DNA from: Bowmanella yangjiangensis
GTDB lineage: Bacteria; Pseudomonadota; Gammaproteobacteria; Enterobacterales; Alteromonadaceae
Reading direction: 5' to 3'
Assembly: GCF_017255015.1 (NCBI RefSeq)
Contig: NZ_JAFKCS010000012.1
Coordinates: 35,646-99,645 of the forward strand
Length of the DNA: 64,000 nucleotides
The first letter of the stretch is position 1; each line of letters begins with the position of its first letter. Positions 1-8,226 of the stretch are shown one piece after another. Both the position numbers and the translations under genes were made by a program. The notes below the pieces were generated by a model, which had not been told where the DNA came from, did not search any database, and was given only the letters and a program-made list of their open reading frames with translations.

Positions 1-109
1 TGTCAGGATTTTGTGCATAGTTATCGGGTAGTTTTATCAGCAGCTCGTACTGACGCTCTGTGGCGCTGGCTTTTTGCTGACGTCGGCCCCTGATACTACC
101 TAAACGCAC
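1..109 (-). CDS. N-terminal fragment of a putative esterase (alpha/beta hydrolase)
   Basis: The minus strand is open from a GTG at 109 to the window edge; an in-frame TAG lies just upstream at 113-115. The readable peptide contains ATERQYELLIKLPDNYAQNP, which resembles the first strand of PF00756-type esterases (an R-x-Y-x-(I/V)-x-(L)-P-x-x-Y pattern). The gene runs off the left edge, so no catalytic residue is visible. No signal peptide precedes this segment, so the gene may be 5'-truncated or start elsewhere. It is divergent from the CadC-like regulator gene. Confidence 0.35.
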   Translation of the reverse strand, partial: MRLGSIRGRRQQKASATERQYELLIKLPDNYAQNPD

Positions 110-170
110 TTGCTATGGTAGGATGGCACATCCATTTGTTTCTATTAATGTTTTTCAGGCAATTTCGGCA

Positions 171-2351
171 ATGACCAAAGCGTATTGGGTAGGCAAGTTT
201 CTGGTGGATCTGTCCAGAAACCAGATCAGTCACAACCAAGATGTTCAGACCTTACCGCCCAAAGCATTACAGGTACTCACTTACCTGGCGCAGAACAGTG
301 GCCGGGTGGTGAGTCACGACGAGCTGCTAAACCAGGTGTGGGCCAATACTGTCGTCACACCCAATACCTTGCAGCGCAGTATCGCCCAGTTAAGGAAAGC
401 CTTTGGTGAAACCAGCCACGCCTCTGCGCTGATAAAAACCCATGCCAAACAAGGTTATAGCCTGGAAGTCGAAGTGCGCTGGTCAGCCGAGGTGGATACC
501 GGCACCGTTGAACCTGCAGCTGATAGCCAGGGGCAGTTACCTGAAGTCCTCCCTGTTTTGCCCCCCGAGCATACTGTCAACGCCATCCCCCAGCCCGAGA
601 TAACGCCGCCAAAATCTAAAACGGCAAAGCCAAAGCATAACAAGTTGTGGTGGTATTCTGCGCTGGCAGCGTTATTGGTCCTTGCCGTTGGAGTATTGCC
701 CTTTGTACAACATGAGGCTGATTTTCAGCTTGAAGACCTGCGTTATCTGACCGCCACCGATGATAAAGAATACGGCGCCAGGTATTCCCCGGACGGCCAA
801 TATATTCTCTTTCACCGTTATTATGAGAAGGTTTGCACTAACCATATCTGGGCGAAAAATGCCGACACCTTGCAGGAAGTGCAGCTTACCGCAAAGCGCG
901 GGACTTACTCGGGTTATAACCTGTCTGCCGATGGCAAAAACCTGCTATTTGTTCAGGAACAGGATTGCATTGCCCCGGTTAATCAGCCCAGCTGTTTTAA
1001 GCTGATGAGCCTGGATTTTCAGGCAGCGTTGAGAGAACCTCAACAGGCCAAAGAATTACTGGACTGCCAACATTCGGCGATTAGAAATCCGATCTGGATG
1101 GACGAGCAGCATATCGCCCTGATGCAACGCGAGGATCGCAACTGGCGGCTGGTGCGTTACTCCCTTGCCGATCAGAGCAGTTCTACGCTGTATGAGGCCA
1201 AAGATGGCATTACGCTTGGCCTGGCCTGGTCAGCCGACCGTCAATTGTTTGCTGTCACCTCATTAAAAAGTAGCGGCGGGCAAAGACTCGACTTGCTGTT
1301 TGCCGATGGCACAGTGAAATCAAGCCACAACATTGTCTTTCCGCCAGGGGCACCACGTTACCCCAAGCTGCTTCCCGAGTTTATGCCAGGCAGCAAGGGA
1401 CTGCTCCTTACCTATCGGGGACAACTTTCTACCTTGTCTGAACAAGGCCAAATACAGGAGCTGAATATAGGCCTGGACGCCAATATTGGCAGCCCGGCAT
1501 TTCACCCTGACGGTAATCGTCTGCTGGTTGTTTCCGGCCGTTATGACAGTGATGCCGCCAGACTGTCGATTCCAGACGAAGTCCACATTGATGACCCAAC
1601 ACAGGACCTAGAAGCCCAGGTGTTTGAGCGCTCAATCAACCTCGAAGATAAGGCGAAGTTTCGACCCAACGGCCAGGGCATTGCGTTTGTTTCAAAGCGC
1701 ACCGGCAGCGAGCAAGTCTGGTTGCTGGGGAATAACAATGCCGCGCTGATAAGCAGTTTTACCAAAGGTACCATGGTCAGCAACCTACTATGGAGCAAAG
1801 ACGGTCAGAGCCTGTTAGTGCAGGCGGACATGAGTCTATATCTCTTATCTGTGGATAAGCAGCAGCGTCAGCTTGATTTTCCTCACCCCGTAGTGGGTTT
1901 GTATGACTGGGACGAAGATGCCCAACAAGTCATTGCCAGGGTTTTGCTTAACGATACCAGTCGCTTAGTAAGCATTGATATCAGTAGTATGGAATTCCAG
2001 CAACTTAACAATAAAAGGGTATTTTGGGCCGCCCAAAACCCTGGCGGTACACTGGTTTTTATGGATCATCTGCGCCAGTTTTGGCAACGCGGCAGCATTG
2101 AAGACAAAAGGATTAATGCCCTGAATGATCAGGGTTCAAGCAAAGGCTTTGTACTGACCAACGAACAGCTCTACGGCATCAACAAAAACAACCAGCTATG
2201 GTCATATCATCTGCAATCCGGTGCCTTTAAAGTGCTGGGCAATATTTCCCCGGATATCGAATTCCTCACCGATATTCAAGGCAATGAGATACTGGCAACG
2301 CTGCTCGTTGGGGAACGGCAGGAGATTCTGGAGCTGACGTTGGCTGACTAG
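171..2351 (+). CDS. CadC-like membrane transcriptional regulator with beta-propeller sensor
   Basis: The first ~105 residues form an OmpR/PhoB-type winged helix (motifs LPPKALQVLTYLAQ, then TLQRSIAQLRKAFG and the KQGYSL wing), as in CadC and ToxR. A proline-rich linker leads to one membrane helix at about residues 161-181 (WWYSALAALLVLAVGVLPF). The remaining ~540 residues are periplasmic and contain repeated TolB/PD40-like blades such as GARYSPDGQYILF and AFHPDGNRLLVVSG. By family logic it senses a periplasmic signal and binds DNA while anchored in the inner membrane; target and ligand are not evident. The ATG at 171 is chosen because it begins the winged helix directly; an in-frame ATG at 123 would add 16 residues and lacks a well-spaced ribosome site. 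Confidence 0.8.
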   Translation: MTKAYWVGKFLVDLSRNQISHNQDVQTLPPKALQVLTYLAQNSGRVVSHDELLNQVWANTVVTPNTLQRSIAQLRKAFGETSHASALIKTHAKQGYSLEVEVRWSAEVDTGTVEPAADSQGQLPEVLPVLPPEHTVNAIPQPEITPPKSKTAKPKHNKLWWYSALAALLVLAVGVLPFVQHEADFQLEDLRYLTATDDKEYGARYSPDGQYILFHRYYEKVCTNHIWAKNADTLQEVQLTAKRGTYSGYNLSADGKNLLFVQEQDCIAPVNQPSCFKLMSLDFQAALREPQQAKELLDCQHSAIRNPIWMDEQHIALMQREDRNWRLVRYSLADQSSSTLYEAKDGITLGLAWSADRQLFAVTSLKSSGGQRLDLLFADGTVKSSHNIVFPPGAPRYPKLLPEFMPGSKGLLLTYRGQLSTLSEQGQIQELNIGLDANIGSPAFHPDGNRLLVVSGRYDSDAARLSIPDEVHIDDPTQDLEAQVFERSINLEDKAKFRPNGQGIAFVSKRTGSEQVWLLGNNNAALISSFTKGTMVSNLLWSKDGQSLLVQADMSLYLLSVDKQQRQLDFPHPVVGLYDWDEDAQQVIARVLLNDTSRLVSIDISSMEFQQLNNKRVFWAAQNPGGTLVFMDHLRQFWQRGSIEDKRINALNDQGSSKGFVLTNEQLYGINKNNQLWSYHLQSGAFKVLGNISPDIEFLTDIQGNEILATLLVGERQEILELTLAD

Positions 2352-2389
2352 ATAAACATTGAAGCCAGAGCAATCAGGCTCGGCAAGGA

Positions 2390-2415
2390 GTCGGTGACTT
2401 CAGTTGGTCACCGAC
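2390..2415. terminator. Hairpin between convergent genes
   Basis: Perfect 9-bp stem GTCGGTGAC / GTCACCGAC with an 8-nt loop. It sits between the stop codons of the CadC-like gene (2351) and the convergent unknown gene (2432). There is no clear T-run on either side, so a terminator role is inferred from position. Confidence 0.5.
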
Positions 2416-2431
2416 CAGTGAATGGAAAAGT

Positions 2432-2959
2432 TCAGCTACCCCACTGTAATCGCACTTTTTGGCGAATCTCTTGAAAGTCGCTGAGACTATCTATCGTGGC
2501 ATACCGAACAACCAGCTCAATGCCCCGAATTTTTCTAATCCCCTGGTGCGTGATTTCATTGATATTAATCAGCCAATCACAACTGCTAACCGGGACAAGC
2601 ATGATCGGAAACTGTGCCGGGGTATCAATATTACTGCTAAAACCAATTTCCCTGATGGGATTGTGAGCCATAACAACGAAATCCTCTTCGTGGATATCGA
2701 CAATATCTACCCCTGCAATACTAATCCCATGCATATAAGCATTGGCAACCCGACACCGGATTACATGACAGCCATCTTCAAAGTGACTGCCGATAAGTTG
2801 CACGAACAGCTTCTCCTTAGCCTTAAAACGGGTATAAAGATCCTTTCCCACGTCATACACCAGTTTAGTGCCACCGACTAACGCAGCGCCGGTAAAGAAA
2901 ATTGCTTCGCCTTTTAATTCGTCATGCTTAAGGTCATCGGGACTGTTCACCTTTACCAC
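2432..2959 (-). CDS. Hypothetical protein, 175 aa
   Basis: No family recognised. The N-terminus is acidic and polar, followed by a short weakly hydrophobic stretch (AIFFTGAALVGGTKLVYDVG) too weak to be a confident membrane helix. The rest is a mixed alpha/beta sequence rich in Val/Ile strands with scattered Cys and His but no clear motif. It is convergent with the CadC-like gene and stands alone, with about 230 bp of non-coding DNA upstream before the malic enzyme terminator. Codon use looks like that of its neighbours. Confidence 0.6.
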   Translation of the reverse strand: MVKVNSPDDLKHDELKGEAIFFTGAALVGGTKLVYDVGKDLYTRFKAKEKLFVQLIGSHFEDGCHVIRCRVANAYMHGISIAGVDIVDIHEEDFVVMAHNPIREIGFSSNIDTPAQFPIMLVPVSSCDWLININEITHQGIRKIRGIELVVRYATIDSLSDFQEIRQKVRLQWGS

Positions 2960-3130
2960 TCCTTTGCACTAGTTAAATATCAATGGTTGTCGGTATGCCA
3001 CTCAGTTCAAGCCAACTAGCCGCTGCATCAGCAGATGCAAACAAACCATAGGGTAAAATACGAATTGATTAGTGTAGTTCTGAAGCTTGAACTTTTCTGT
3101 CCACTGTTAAATTTGGCTCGAAGTGGTAAA

Positions 3131-3164
3131 AGGCCCTCAAAAAAAACGCCGCAAATGCGGCGTT
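3131..3164 (-). terminator. Rho-independent terminator of the malic enzyme gene
   Basis: A 9-bp GC-rich stem (AACGCCGCA / TGCGGCGTT, 3145-3164) is followed on the minus strand by a run of six T residues. It lies 25 bp beyond the malic enzyme stop codon. Confidence 0.9.
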
Positions 3165-3188
3165 GTTACATTCAGTCGAATGCTGATT

Positions 3189-4433
3189 TTATTCCATGTA
3201 GCCGTCAGGCAGCGCTTCGAAAGGCGATACGCCGGTCTCAATAGCCGCCTGAGCAACAGCCTTGGCCACGCGCTGACATAAACGCGGATCCATCGGCTTG
3301 GGAATAATATACTGGCGACCGAAGTTCAGCTCTTTCACATCCGCCGCTTTTAGCACCGACTCAGGCACAGGCTCACGGGCGATGCTACGGATAGCTTCCA
3401 CCGCCGCCACCTTCATCTCATCATTAATGGTAGAAGCGCGCACATCTAGTGCACCACGGAAGATAAAGGGGAAGCACAGCACGTTGTTTACCTGATTTGG
3501 GTAATCCGAACGACCGGTAGCCATGATCAGATCATCACGGGCACCATGCGCCAGTTCAGGCTTGATTTCCGGATCAGGGTTTGAACAAGCAAATACCACC
3601 GGATTAGGCGCCATTAGTTTTAACGCTTCAGGCGGCAGCACATCAGGACCAGATACACCAACAAATACGTCGGCATCCTGCATCACATCTTCCAGAGTGC
3701 GCTTGTCGGTGTTATTGGCAAACAACTGCTTGTGCGTGGTCAGATCGTCACGGCGGGTATGAATTACGCCTTTTCTGTCCAGCATATAAATGCGTTCACG
3801 CTGCGCGCCACATTTAATCAGCAGTTCCATACAGGCCACAGCGGCAGCACCGGCGCCCATACAAACTATAGTGACATCGTGAATATGCTTACCCTGGATT
3901 TCCAGGGCATTAAGCATGCCAGCGGCAGTCACAATAGCGGTTCCGTGCTGATCATCATGGAATACCGGCACACGACAGCGCTTAATCAGCTCCTGCTCAA
4001 TCTCAAAACACTCAGGTGCCTTGATATCTTCCAGGTTAATACCGCCAAAGGTGTCGGCAATATTGGCTACCGTATTGATAAATTCATCCGTAGTGCGATG
4101 CTTCACTTCAATGTCGATCGCATCCAGGCCAGCAAAACGTTTAAACAATAAGGCCTTACCTTCCATCACCGGTTTTGATGCCAGAGGACCTAAGTTACCC
4201 AGACCAAGAATCGCGGTGCCGTTGGAAATAACCGCCACCAGATTACCTTTGGCAGTGTATTTATAAGCATTATCCGGGTCGGCGGCGATTTCCTTGACCG
4301 GCTCAGCCACACCAGGGCTGTAAGCCAGGGCCAAATCGCCGACGCTTTCGGCGGGCTTGGTCAGTTCAATACTGATTTTTCCGGGGACGGGGCTGGCATG
4401 ATAATCCAGTGCTCTTTGACGAAAGTCAGACAT
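3189..4433 (-). CDS. Malic enzyme (oxaloacetate-decarboxylating malate dehydrogenase), short form
   Basis: Converts malate to pyruvate and CO2 with reduction of NAD(P)+. The 414-residue protein contains only the malic enzyme core, without the C-terminal phosphotransacetylase-like domain of long MaeB proteins. Visible motifs are NGTAILGLGNLGPLASKPVM, the catalytic-region YSPGVAEP and LFKRFAGLDAIDIEV, DDQHGTAIV, and a Rossmann VCMGAGAAAVACMELL. The start is the ATG at 4433, giving the usual MSDFRQRALDYH N-terminus. It is transcribed alone and ends in a strong terminator. NAD versus NADP preference cannot be read safely. Confidence 0.9.
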   Translation of the reverse strand: MSDFRQRALDYHASPVPGKISIELTKPAESVGDLALAYSPGVAEPVKEIAADPDNAYKYTAKGNLVAVISNGTAILGLGNLGPLASKPVMEGKALLFKRFAGLDAIDIEVKHRTTDEFINTVANIADTFGGINLEDIKAPECFEIEQELIKRCRVPVFHDDQHGTAIVTAAGMLNALEIQGKHIHDVTIVCMGAGAAAVACMELLIKCGAQRERIYMLDRKGVIHTRRDDLTTHKQLFANNTDKRTLEDVMQDADVFVGVSGPDVLPPEALKLMAPNPVVFACSNPDPEIKPELAHGARDDLIMATGRSDYPNQVNNVLCFPFIFRGALDVRASTINDEMKVAAVEAIRSIAREPVPESVLKAADVKELNFGRQYIIPKPMDPRLCQRVAKAVAQAAIETGVSPFEALPDGYME

Positions 4434-4631
4434 AGTTGCCTCTGAGTGAATCTGTATGGATACGAGTAAGGAATATTATTGTTATCAATCCCTGAACGCT
4501 GGCAGGAACGGGTGTGGAATCTATCACAACACTGGTATACAACATATCAGATCAGACCGCTATTCGGCATAACCAAATCTATCTAGGGCATGTCTATCTT
4601 TTATATGCAACCCGACTTTCGTCTGTGTTAT

Positions 4632-4899
4632 TAGAGCGTGTTGACCTTTTGAGTATAGATTTTGTTCAAATCCAGTCCCTTCTGGTCACGACGCCGGGCT
4701 GCAGGCCTAGTGGGCCTAAGTCAAAGCCCGGCAACACCGAGCAGGAGGGGCTGGGTTGAACCCTTTGGGCAGCGCTTGTGGGTCCTTTCTACGGCGTTAT
4801 CACTCACTCATGTAGAATAACTACACCACGTTCGCTCTGCCTTGTATAAAGGACCCACAAATTGCTGCAAAATCATACTCAAAAGGTCAACACGCTCTA
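4632..4899 (+). mobile_element. 268-bp MITE-like element with nested inverted repeats / structured RNA candidate
   Basis: The ends are near-perfect 32-33-bp inverted repeats (4632-4664 and 4868-4899, one bulged A), each bounded by TA as in TA-target transposons. Inside are a 17/16-nt stem (4664-4680 with 4746-4761) that needs two U.G wobbles on the + strand, a perfect 8-bp stem (4693-4700 with 4725-4732) enclosing a 5-bp stem, and a perfect 13-bp stem (4776-4788 with 4848-4860). A further GCAGC/GCTGC pair closes the last arm. No protein is encoded. It lies between the malic enzyme and rpmE genes, downstream of the rpmE terminator. The non-coding stretch 4434-4965 otherwise holds only the malic enzyme upstream region. 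Confidence 0.75.
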
Positions 4900-4920
4900 G
4901 GAGAGACTGGATGATGAGCA

Positions 4921-4946
4921 ACAAAAAAGGCGCCATCTGGCGCCTT
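4921..4946 (-). terminator. Rho-independent terminator of rpmE
   Basis: An 8-bp stem AAGGCGCC / GGCGCCTT with an ATCT loop is followed on the minus strand by TTTTTTGT. It lies 20 bp past the rpmE stop codon. Confidence 0.9.
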
Positions 4947-4965
4947 CTCTTACAATCTGCTGGGC

Positions 4966-5178
4966 TTATTTCTTAGCCAATGCACCGAAACGCTTGTTGA
5001 AGCGATCTACACGGCCACCGGTGTCAACGTTACGCTGCTTACCAGTGTAGAAAGGGTGACACTCTGAACATACGTCCAGATTGATGTCTTTCTTCAGAGT
5101 AGAACGGATCACAATTTTGTTTCCGCAAGAGCAGTTTGCAGTGATTTCCTGATATTCAGGATGGATACCTTGTTTCAT
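4966..5178 (-). CDS. rpmE: 50S ribosomal protein L31 (zinc-binding form)
   Basis: A 70-residue L31 beginning [19 protein letters not shown]. The four zinc ligands of the C+ form are present (C16, C18, C37, C40), with the family signature HPFYTGKQ after the last cysteine. It bridges the two ribosomal subunits. The start ATG has a strong Shine-Dalgarno GAGG nearby. The gene is monocistronic, with its own promoter, a hairpin-rich leader and a terminator. As a C+ paralogue it is expected to be the zinc-replete form. Confidence 0.97.
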   Translation of the reverse strand: MKQGIHPEYQEITANCSCGNKIVIRSTLKKDINLDVCSECHPFYTGKQRNVDTGGRVDRFNKRFGALAKK

Positions 5179-5315
5179 GGGATTACCTCATCAACAGGCC
5201 GTATCGCCACCCGATCCAAGATTTCTGTTCTTGATCGGAACCATACGCTATTTACAAAAATGGCGGCTTGCCGCCGGGAGGCGCGCATATTAATGTATCC
5301 CCCCTGACGGTTCAA
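5179..5315 (-). promoter_or_regulatory. rpmE promoter and structured 5' leader
   Basis: On the minus strand a sigma-70 promoter is visible: -35 TTGAAC (5310-5315), a 17-bp spacer, and -10 TAATAT (5287-5292). Just downstream the leader carries GGCGGC-AA-GCCGCC followed by ATTTTTG (5255-5275), which looks like a small intrinsic terminator. A second stem, GATCAAGA/TCTTGGATC, lies near 5213-5236 before the Shine-Dalgarno. Autoregulatory L31 leaders are known in gammaproteobacteria; whether this matches that RNA family was not tested. Confidence 0.65.
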
Positions 5316-5365
5316 GCTTTTGTTCATTTTGTCGCCACGGTAGCCGTCCCAACACCGAAACGGAT

Positions 5366-7552
5366 ATGACCCTAGGATTTGCTGAAATAGCCCTGCCCGT
5401 CCCGATGCGAGGCCACTTTGATTACCTGTTACCCGAAGGCATGGTGCCCTGTATCGGCGCCCGGGTACTGGTGCCGTTTGGGCGTCGAAAGTTGGTGGGG
5501 ATTGTTATGCGTTGTAAATCAGCCAGTGACATGCCAACCGACAAACTGCGTGCAGTAGAAACCTTGCTGGACGAAGAAGCCGTGCTCAGCCAGTTGTTCT
5601 TGGACTGGCTGAACTGGGCCAGCCAATATTATCAGCATCCTCTTGGTGATATTTTGTTTACTGCCTTACCGGTTAACCTGCGCAAAGGTTTGACTCAGGA
5701 TGCTCTGCAAAAAGCCTGGCAACTGACCGACAAGGGTCAACAATGCGACCCACAGGATTTAAAACGGGCAGCAAAACAACAAGCCTTACTTATCGCCTTA
5801 AAACCGGGCCCACAGCTTCACCAGACACTATCGGAGCATTATTCCGCCGCCATATTTCGTGCCCTGGAGGAAAAGGACTTGATCGAAGCCGCCAACCTGG
5901 CGGTAGCAGCCAAGCTGGATTGGCCCGAACATATCTCTCTGGCAGAGCAGCCCAGACCGAATCTGGAACAATCTCTGGCTATCAGCGCCATCGCCCATCA
6001 AAACGAAACATTCCGCTGTTTTCTGCTGGAAGGCGTGACGGGTTCAGGCAAGACCGAAGTTTACCTGCAAGCCATTGAGCCATTGCTCAGACAAGGCAAA
6101 CAGGTACTGATTTTGGTGCCAGAAATAGGCCTCACTCCACAAACCGTACGCCGTTTTCAACTGCGATTCGGGTTGGATGTGGGCATTTTGCATTCCGGGC
6201 TGACCGACAATGAGCGCATGCAGGTATGGCGACAAGCCCGCAGTGGTGAGCTCGGCATTGTGATTGGTACCCGCTCGGCAATTTTTACGCCTATGAAAAG
6301 CCCTGGCATGATCATAGTTGATGAAGAGCACGATGGCTCCTACAAACAACAGGATGGCTGGCGCTACCATGCCCGAGACATGGCTGTGGTCAGGGCCAGG
6401 CTGGAAAATATTCCACTTTTACTTGGTAGCGCCACCCCGTCGCTGGAAAGTCTGAACAATGCACTGACCGGTAAATACCAGCATCTGCTACTACGCCAGC
6501 GTGCCGGACAAGCCAAGCCGGTGCAGCATAAGCTATTGGACCTCAAGGGCCAGCAGCTTGAGTTCGGCCTGACCAGGGGCATGCGCCAGCGTATCCAGGC
6601 CCATTTACAGCAAGGCAATCAGGTTATGCTGTTTATCAACCGGCGCGGTTATGCACCGGCCCTGATTTGCCATCAATGTGGCTTTGTGGAGGAATGCCAT
6701 AGCTGTGATCGCAGTTATACCCTGCACCGCAGCCTGAACAAGCTGCAGTGCCATCATTGTTCAGATGCCAAGCCTATTCCCCATGCTTGTGCCCAATGTG
6801 GTGCGTCACCCATGCAGCCGGTGGGCATGGGTACCGAGCAACTGGAACAGGGGATTGCCAGTTTATTCCCCGGTTATCAGGCCGCTCGTATCGACAGCGA
6901 TTCAGCGCGCGGCAAGCAGAAACTGCATCAGTTGTTAGAAGACATTAACCAGGGTAAACATCAGTTGCTGATTGGCACACAAATCCTGGCCAAGGGACAC
7001 CACTTCCCCAATGTATCCCTGGTCGTAATTCTGGATGTTGATGGCGCGCTCTTTAGTGCCGATTATCGCGCCGCAGAAAAGCTCGCACAGTTGATTACTC
7101 AGGTAGCCGGCCGTGCCGGCAGAGCACATATTCAGGGCGAATTGTGGTTACAGACACACCATCCATCCCATCCCTTGTTGCAGGATTTACTTAATAACGG
7201 CTACCAACATTTTGCGCGCCTGGCGCTGAAGGAAAGACGCTTCGCTGCATTGCCGCCCTTTAGCTATCAGGCCCTGTTCAGGGCCGAGTCCAACCATGCT
7301 GCCCAGGCCCATGATTTTCTCTTGCAGGTCCGTCAGCTACTCAGCCCCGGACCAGAAATGGCTGCCATAGGGCCTATCCCCGCACTAATGGAAAAGCGCC
7401 AGGGGCGCTATCGTATGCAACTATTGTTACAATCGCAGCAACGCACTGGGATTCAACAGCAGCTTAATCGCCTGATGGGACAGATCGAAAAACTGCCGCT
7501 GGCCAATAAAGTACGCTGGTCGCTGGATATGGATCCGCAGGACTTCACCTGA
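5366..7552 (+). CDS. priA: Primosomal replication protein N' (PriA helicase)
   Basis: A superfamily 2 DNA helicase that restarts stalled replication forks by loading DnaB. The 728-residue length is normal for PriA. The N-terminal 3' DNA-end-binding domain is followed by Walker A GVTGSGKTE (about residue 222), DEEHD Walker B (about 318), and a GSATPS motif. Paired cysteines of the two zinc sites lie at roughly 434-475 (CHQCGFVEECHSC, then CHHC and CAQCG), followed by GTQILAKGHHFP and QVAGRAGR. It is divergent from rpmE, sharing a 187-bp intergenic region, and is followed by the ftsN-like gene, an order common in gammaproteobacteria. Confidence 0.97.
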   Translation: MTLGFAEIALPVPMRGHFDYLLPEGMVPCIGARVLVPFGRRKLVGIVMRCKSASDMPTDKLRAVETLLDEEAVLSQLFLDWLNWASQYYQHPLGDILFTALPVNLRKGLTQDALQKAWQLTDKGQQCDPQDLKRAAKQQALLIALKPGPQLHQTLSEHYSAAIFRALEEKDLIEAANLAVAAKLDWPEHISLAEQPRPNLEQSLAISAIAHQNETFRCFLLEGVTGSGKTEVYLQAIEPLLRQGKQVLILVPEIGLTPQTVRRFQLRFGLDVGILHSGLTDNERMQVWRQARSGELGIVIGTRSAIFTPMKSPGMIIVDEEHDGSYKQQDGWRYHARDMAVVRARLENIPLLLGSATPSLESLNNALTGKYQHLLLRQRAGQAKPVQHKLLDLKGQQLEFGLTRGMRQRIQAHLQQGNQVMLFINRRGYAPALICHQCGFVEECHSCDRSYTLHRSLNKLQCHHCSDAKPIPHACAQCGASPMQPVGMGTEQLEQGIASLFPGYQAARIDSDSARGKQKLHQLLEDINQGKHQLLIGTQILAKGHHFPNVSLVVILDVDGALFSADYRAAEKLAQLITQVAGRAGRAHIQGELWLQTHHPSHPLLQDLLNNGYQHFARLALKERRFAALPPFSYQALFRAESNHAAQAHDFLLQVRQLLSPGPEMAAIGPIPALMEKRQGRYRMQLLLQSQQRTGIQQQLNRLMGQIEKLPLANKVRWSLDMDPQDFT

Positions 7553-7667
7553 TTTGCTTGTAGGGTGACAACAGGTAGAATCATCGCCTCGGGGTAGCAG
7601 TTTTTCTTCTTCTTTTTCAAAACAGCAGTAAGCTACTCCGCTGCATTTTTAGGGTTAAAGCTGATTT

Positions 7668-8201
7668 ATGGCACATAAAGACTACGTTTCCCGCGGCAGA
7701 GCGAACAAAGCGCCGCCTCCCAAGCCACCCTTACCCTGGCTGCGCATTGTGATTACGCTGGCCTTATTTGCAGGTTTTGCTTATTTTTTGTGGAATATTA
7801 ATGGCAGTGCCAAGAAGACTGAAAACAGTCAGCCCGCCCCGGTTAAGGTAAAAGAACCAGCCGATGCTTTGCCTAAGCCGCCCGAGGAAAAGTGGGAGTT
7901 TATTGAAGTACTGCCAAATCAGACAGTGGAAGTGGATGTGCCGGAACAAGAAGACGATGGGATTCGCTGGTTGATGCAGTGTGGCTCCTTCCGCCAGTCG
8001 CAGCAAGCCGAGGAAATGCGTGCCAAGATTGCCTTTGCCGGTCTGGAGTCTCAGGTCAGGCCCAGCGATGGTGCCAATGGCCGTTGGTACAGAGTGATTC
8101 TTGGCCCATTTGAGCGCAAACGTGAAGCGGAAAAGAATCGACATGCTATCCGTCGTACCGGCATTACCACATGCCAGATTTGGCAGTGGAATCTGGATTA
8201 A
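7668..8201 (+). CDS. ftsN: SPOR-domain cell division protein (FtsN-like)
   Basis: A short cytoplasmic tail rich in Lys, Arg and Pro is followed by one membrane helix (about residues 24-44, LRIVITLALFAGFAYFLW). A proline-rich periplasmic linker leads to a C-terminal SPOR domain (about 100-175) containing WLMQCGSFRQSQQAE and WYRVILGPF. SPOR domains bind denuded septal peptidoglycan. At 177 residues it is shorter than E. coli FtsN but matches the compact FtsN seen after priA in related marine bacteria. FtsN-specific activity is inferred from architecture and synteny. Confidence 0.8.
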   Translation: MAHKDYVSRGRANKAPPPKPPLPWLRIVITLALFAGFAYFLWNINGSAKKTENSQPAPVKVKEPADALPKPPEEKWEFIEVLPNQTVEVDVPEQEDDGIRWLMQCGSFRQSQQAEEMRAKIAFAGLESQVRPSDGANGRWYRVILGPFERKREAEKNRHAIRRTGITTCQIWQWNLD

Positions 8202-8226
8202 GCCCCAGTCAACCAAGGAACTGCAG

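Noticed and set aside
4514..4759. 81-residue plus-strand frame overlapping the 268-bp element
   Set aside because: It crosses into the element's inverted repeat and lacks a start signal or protein-like composition.
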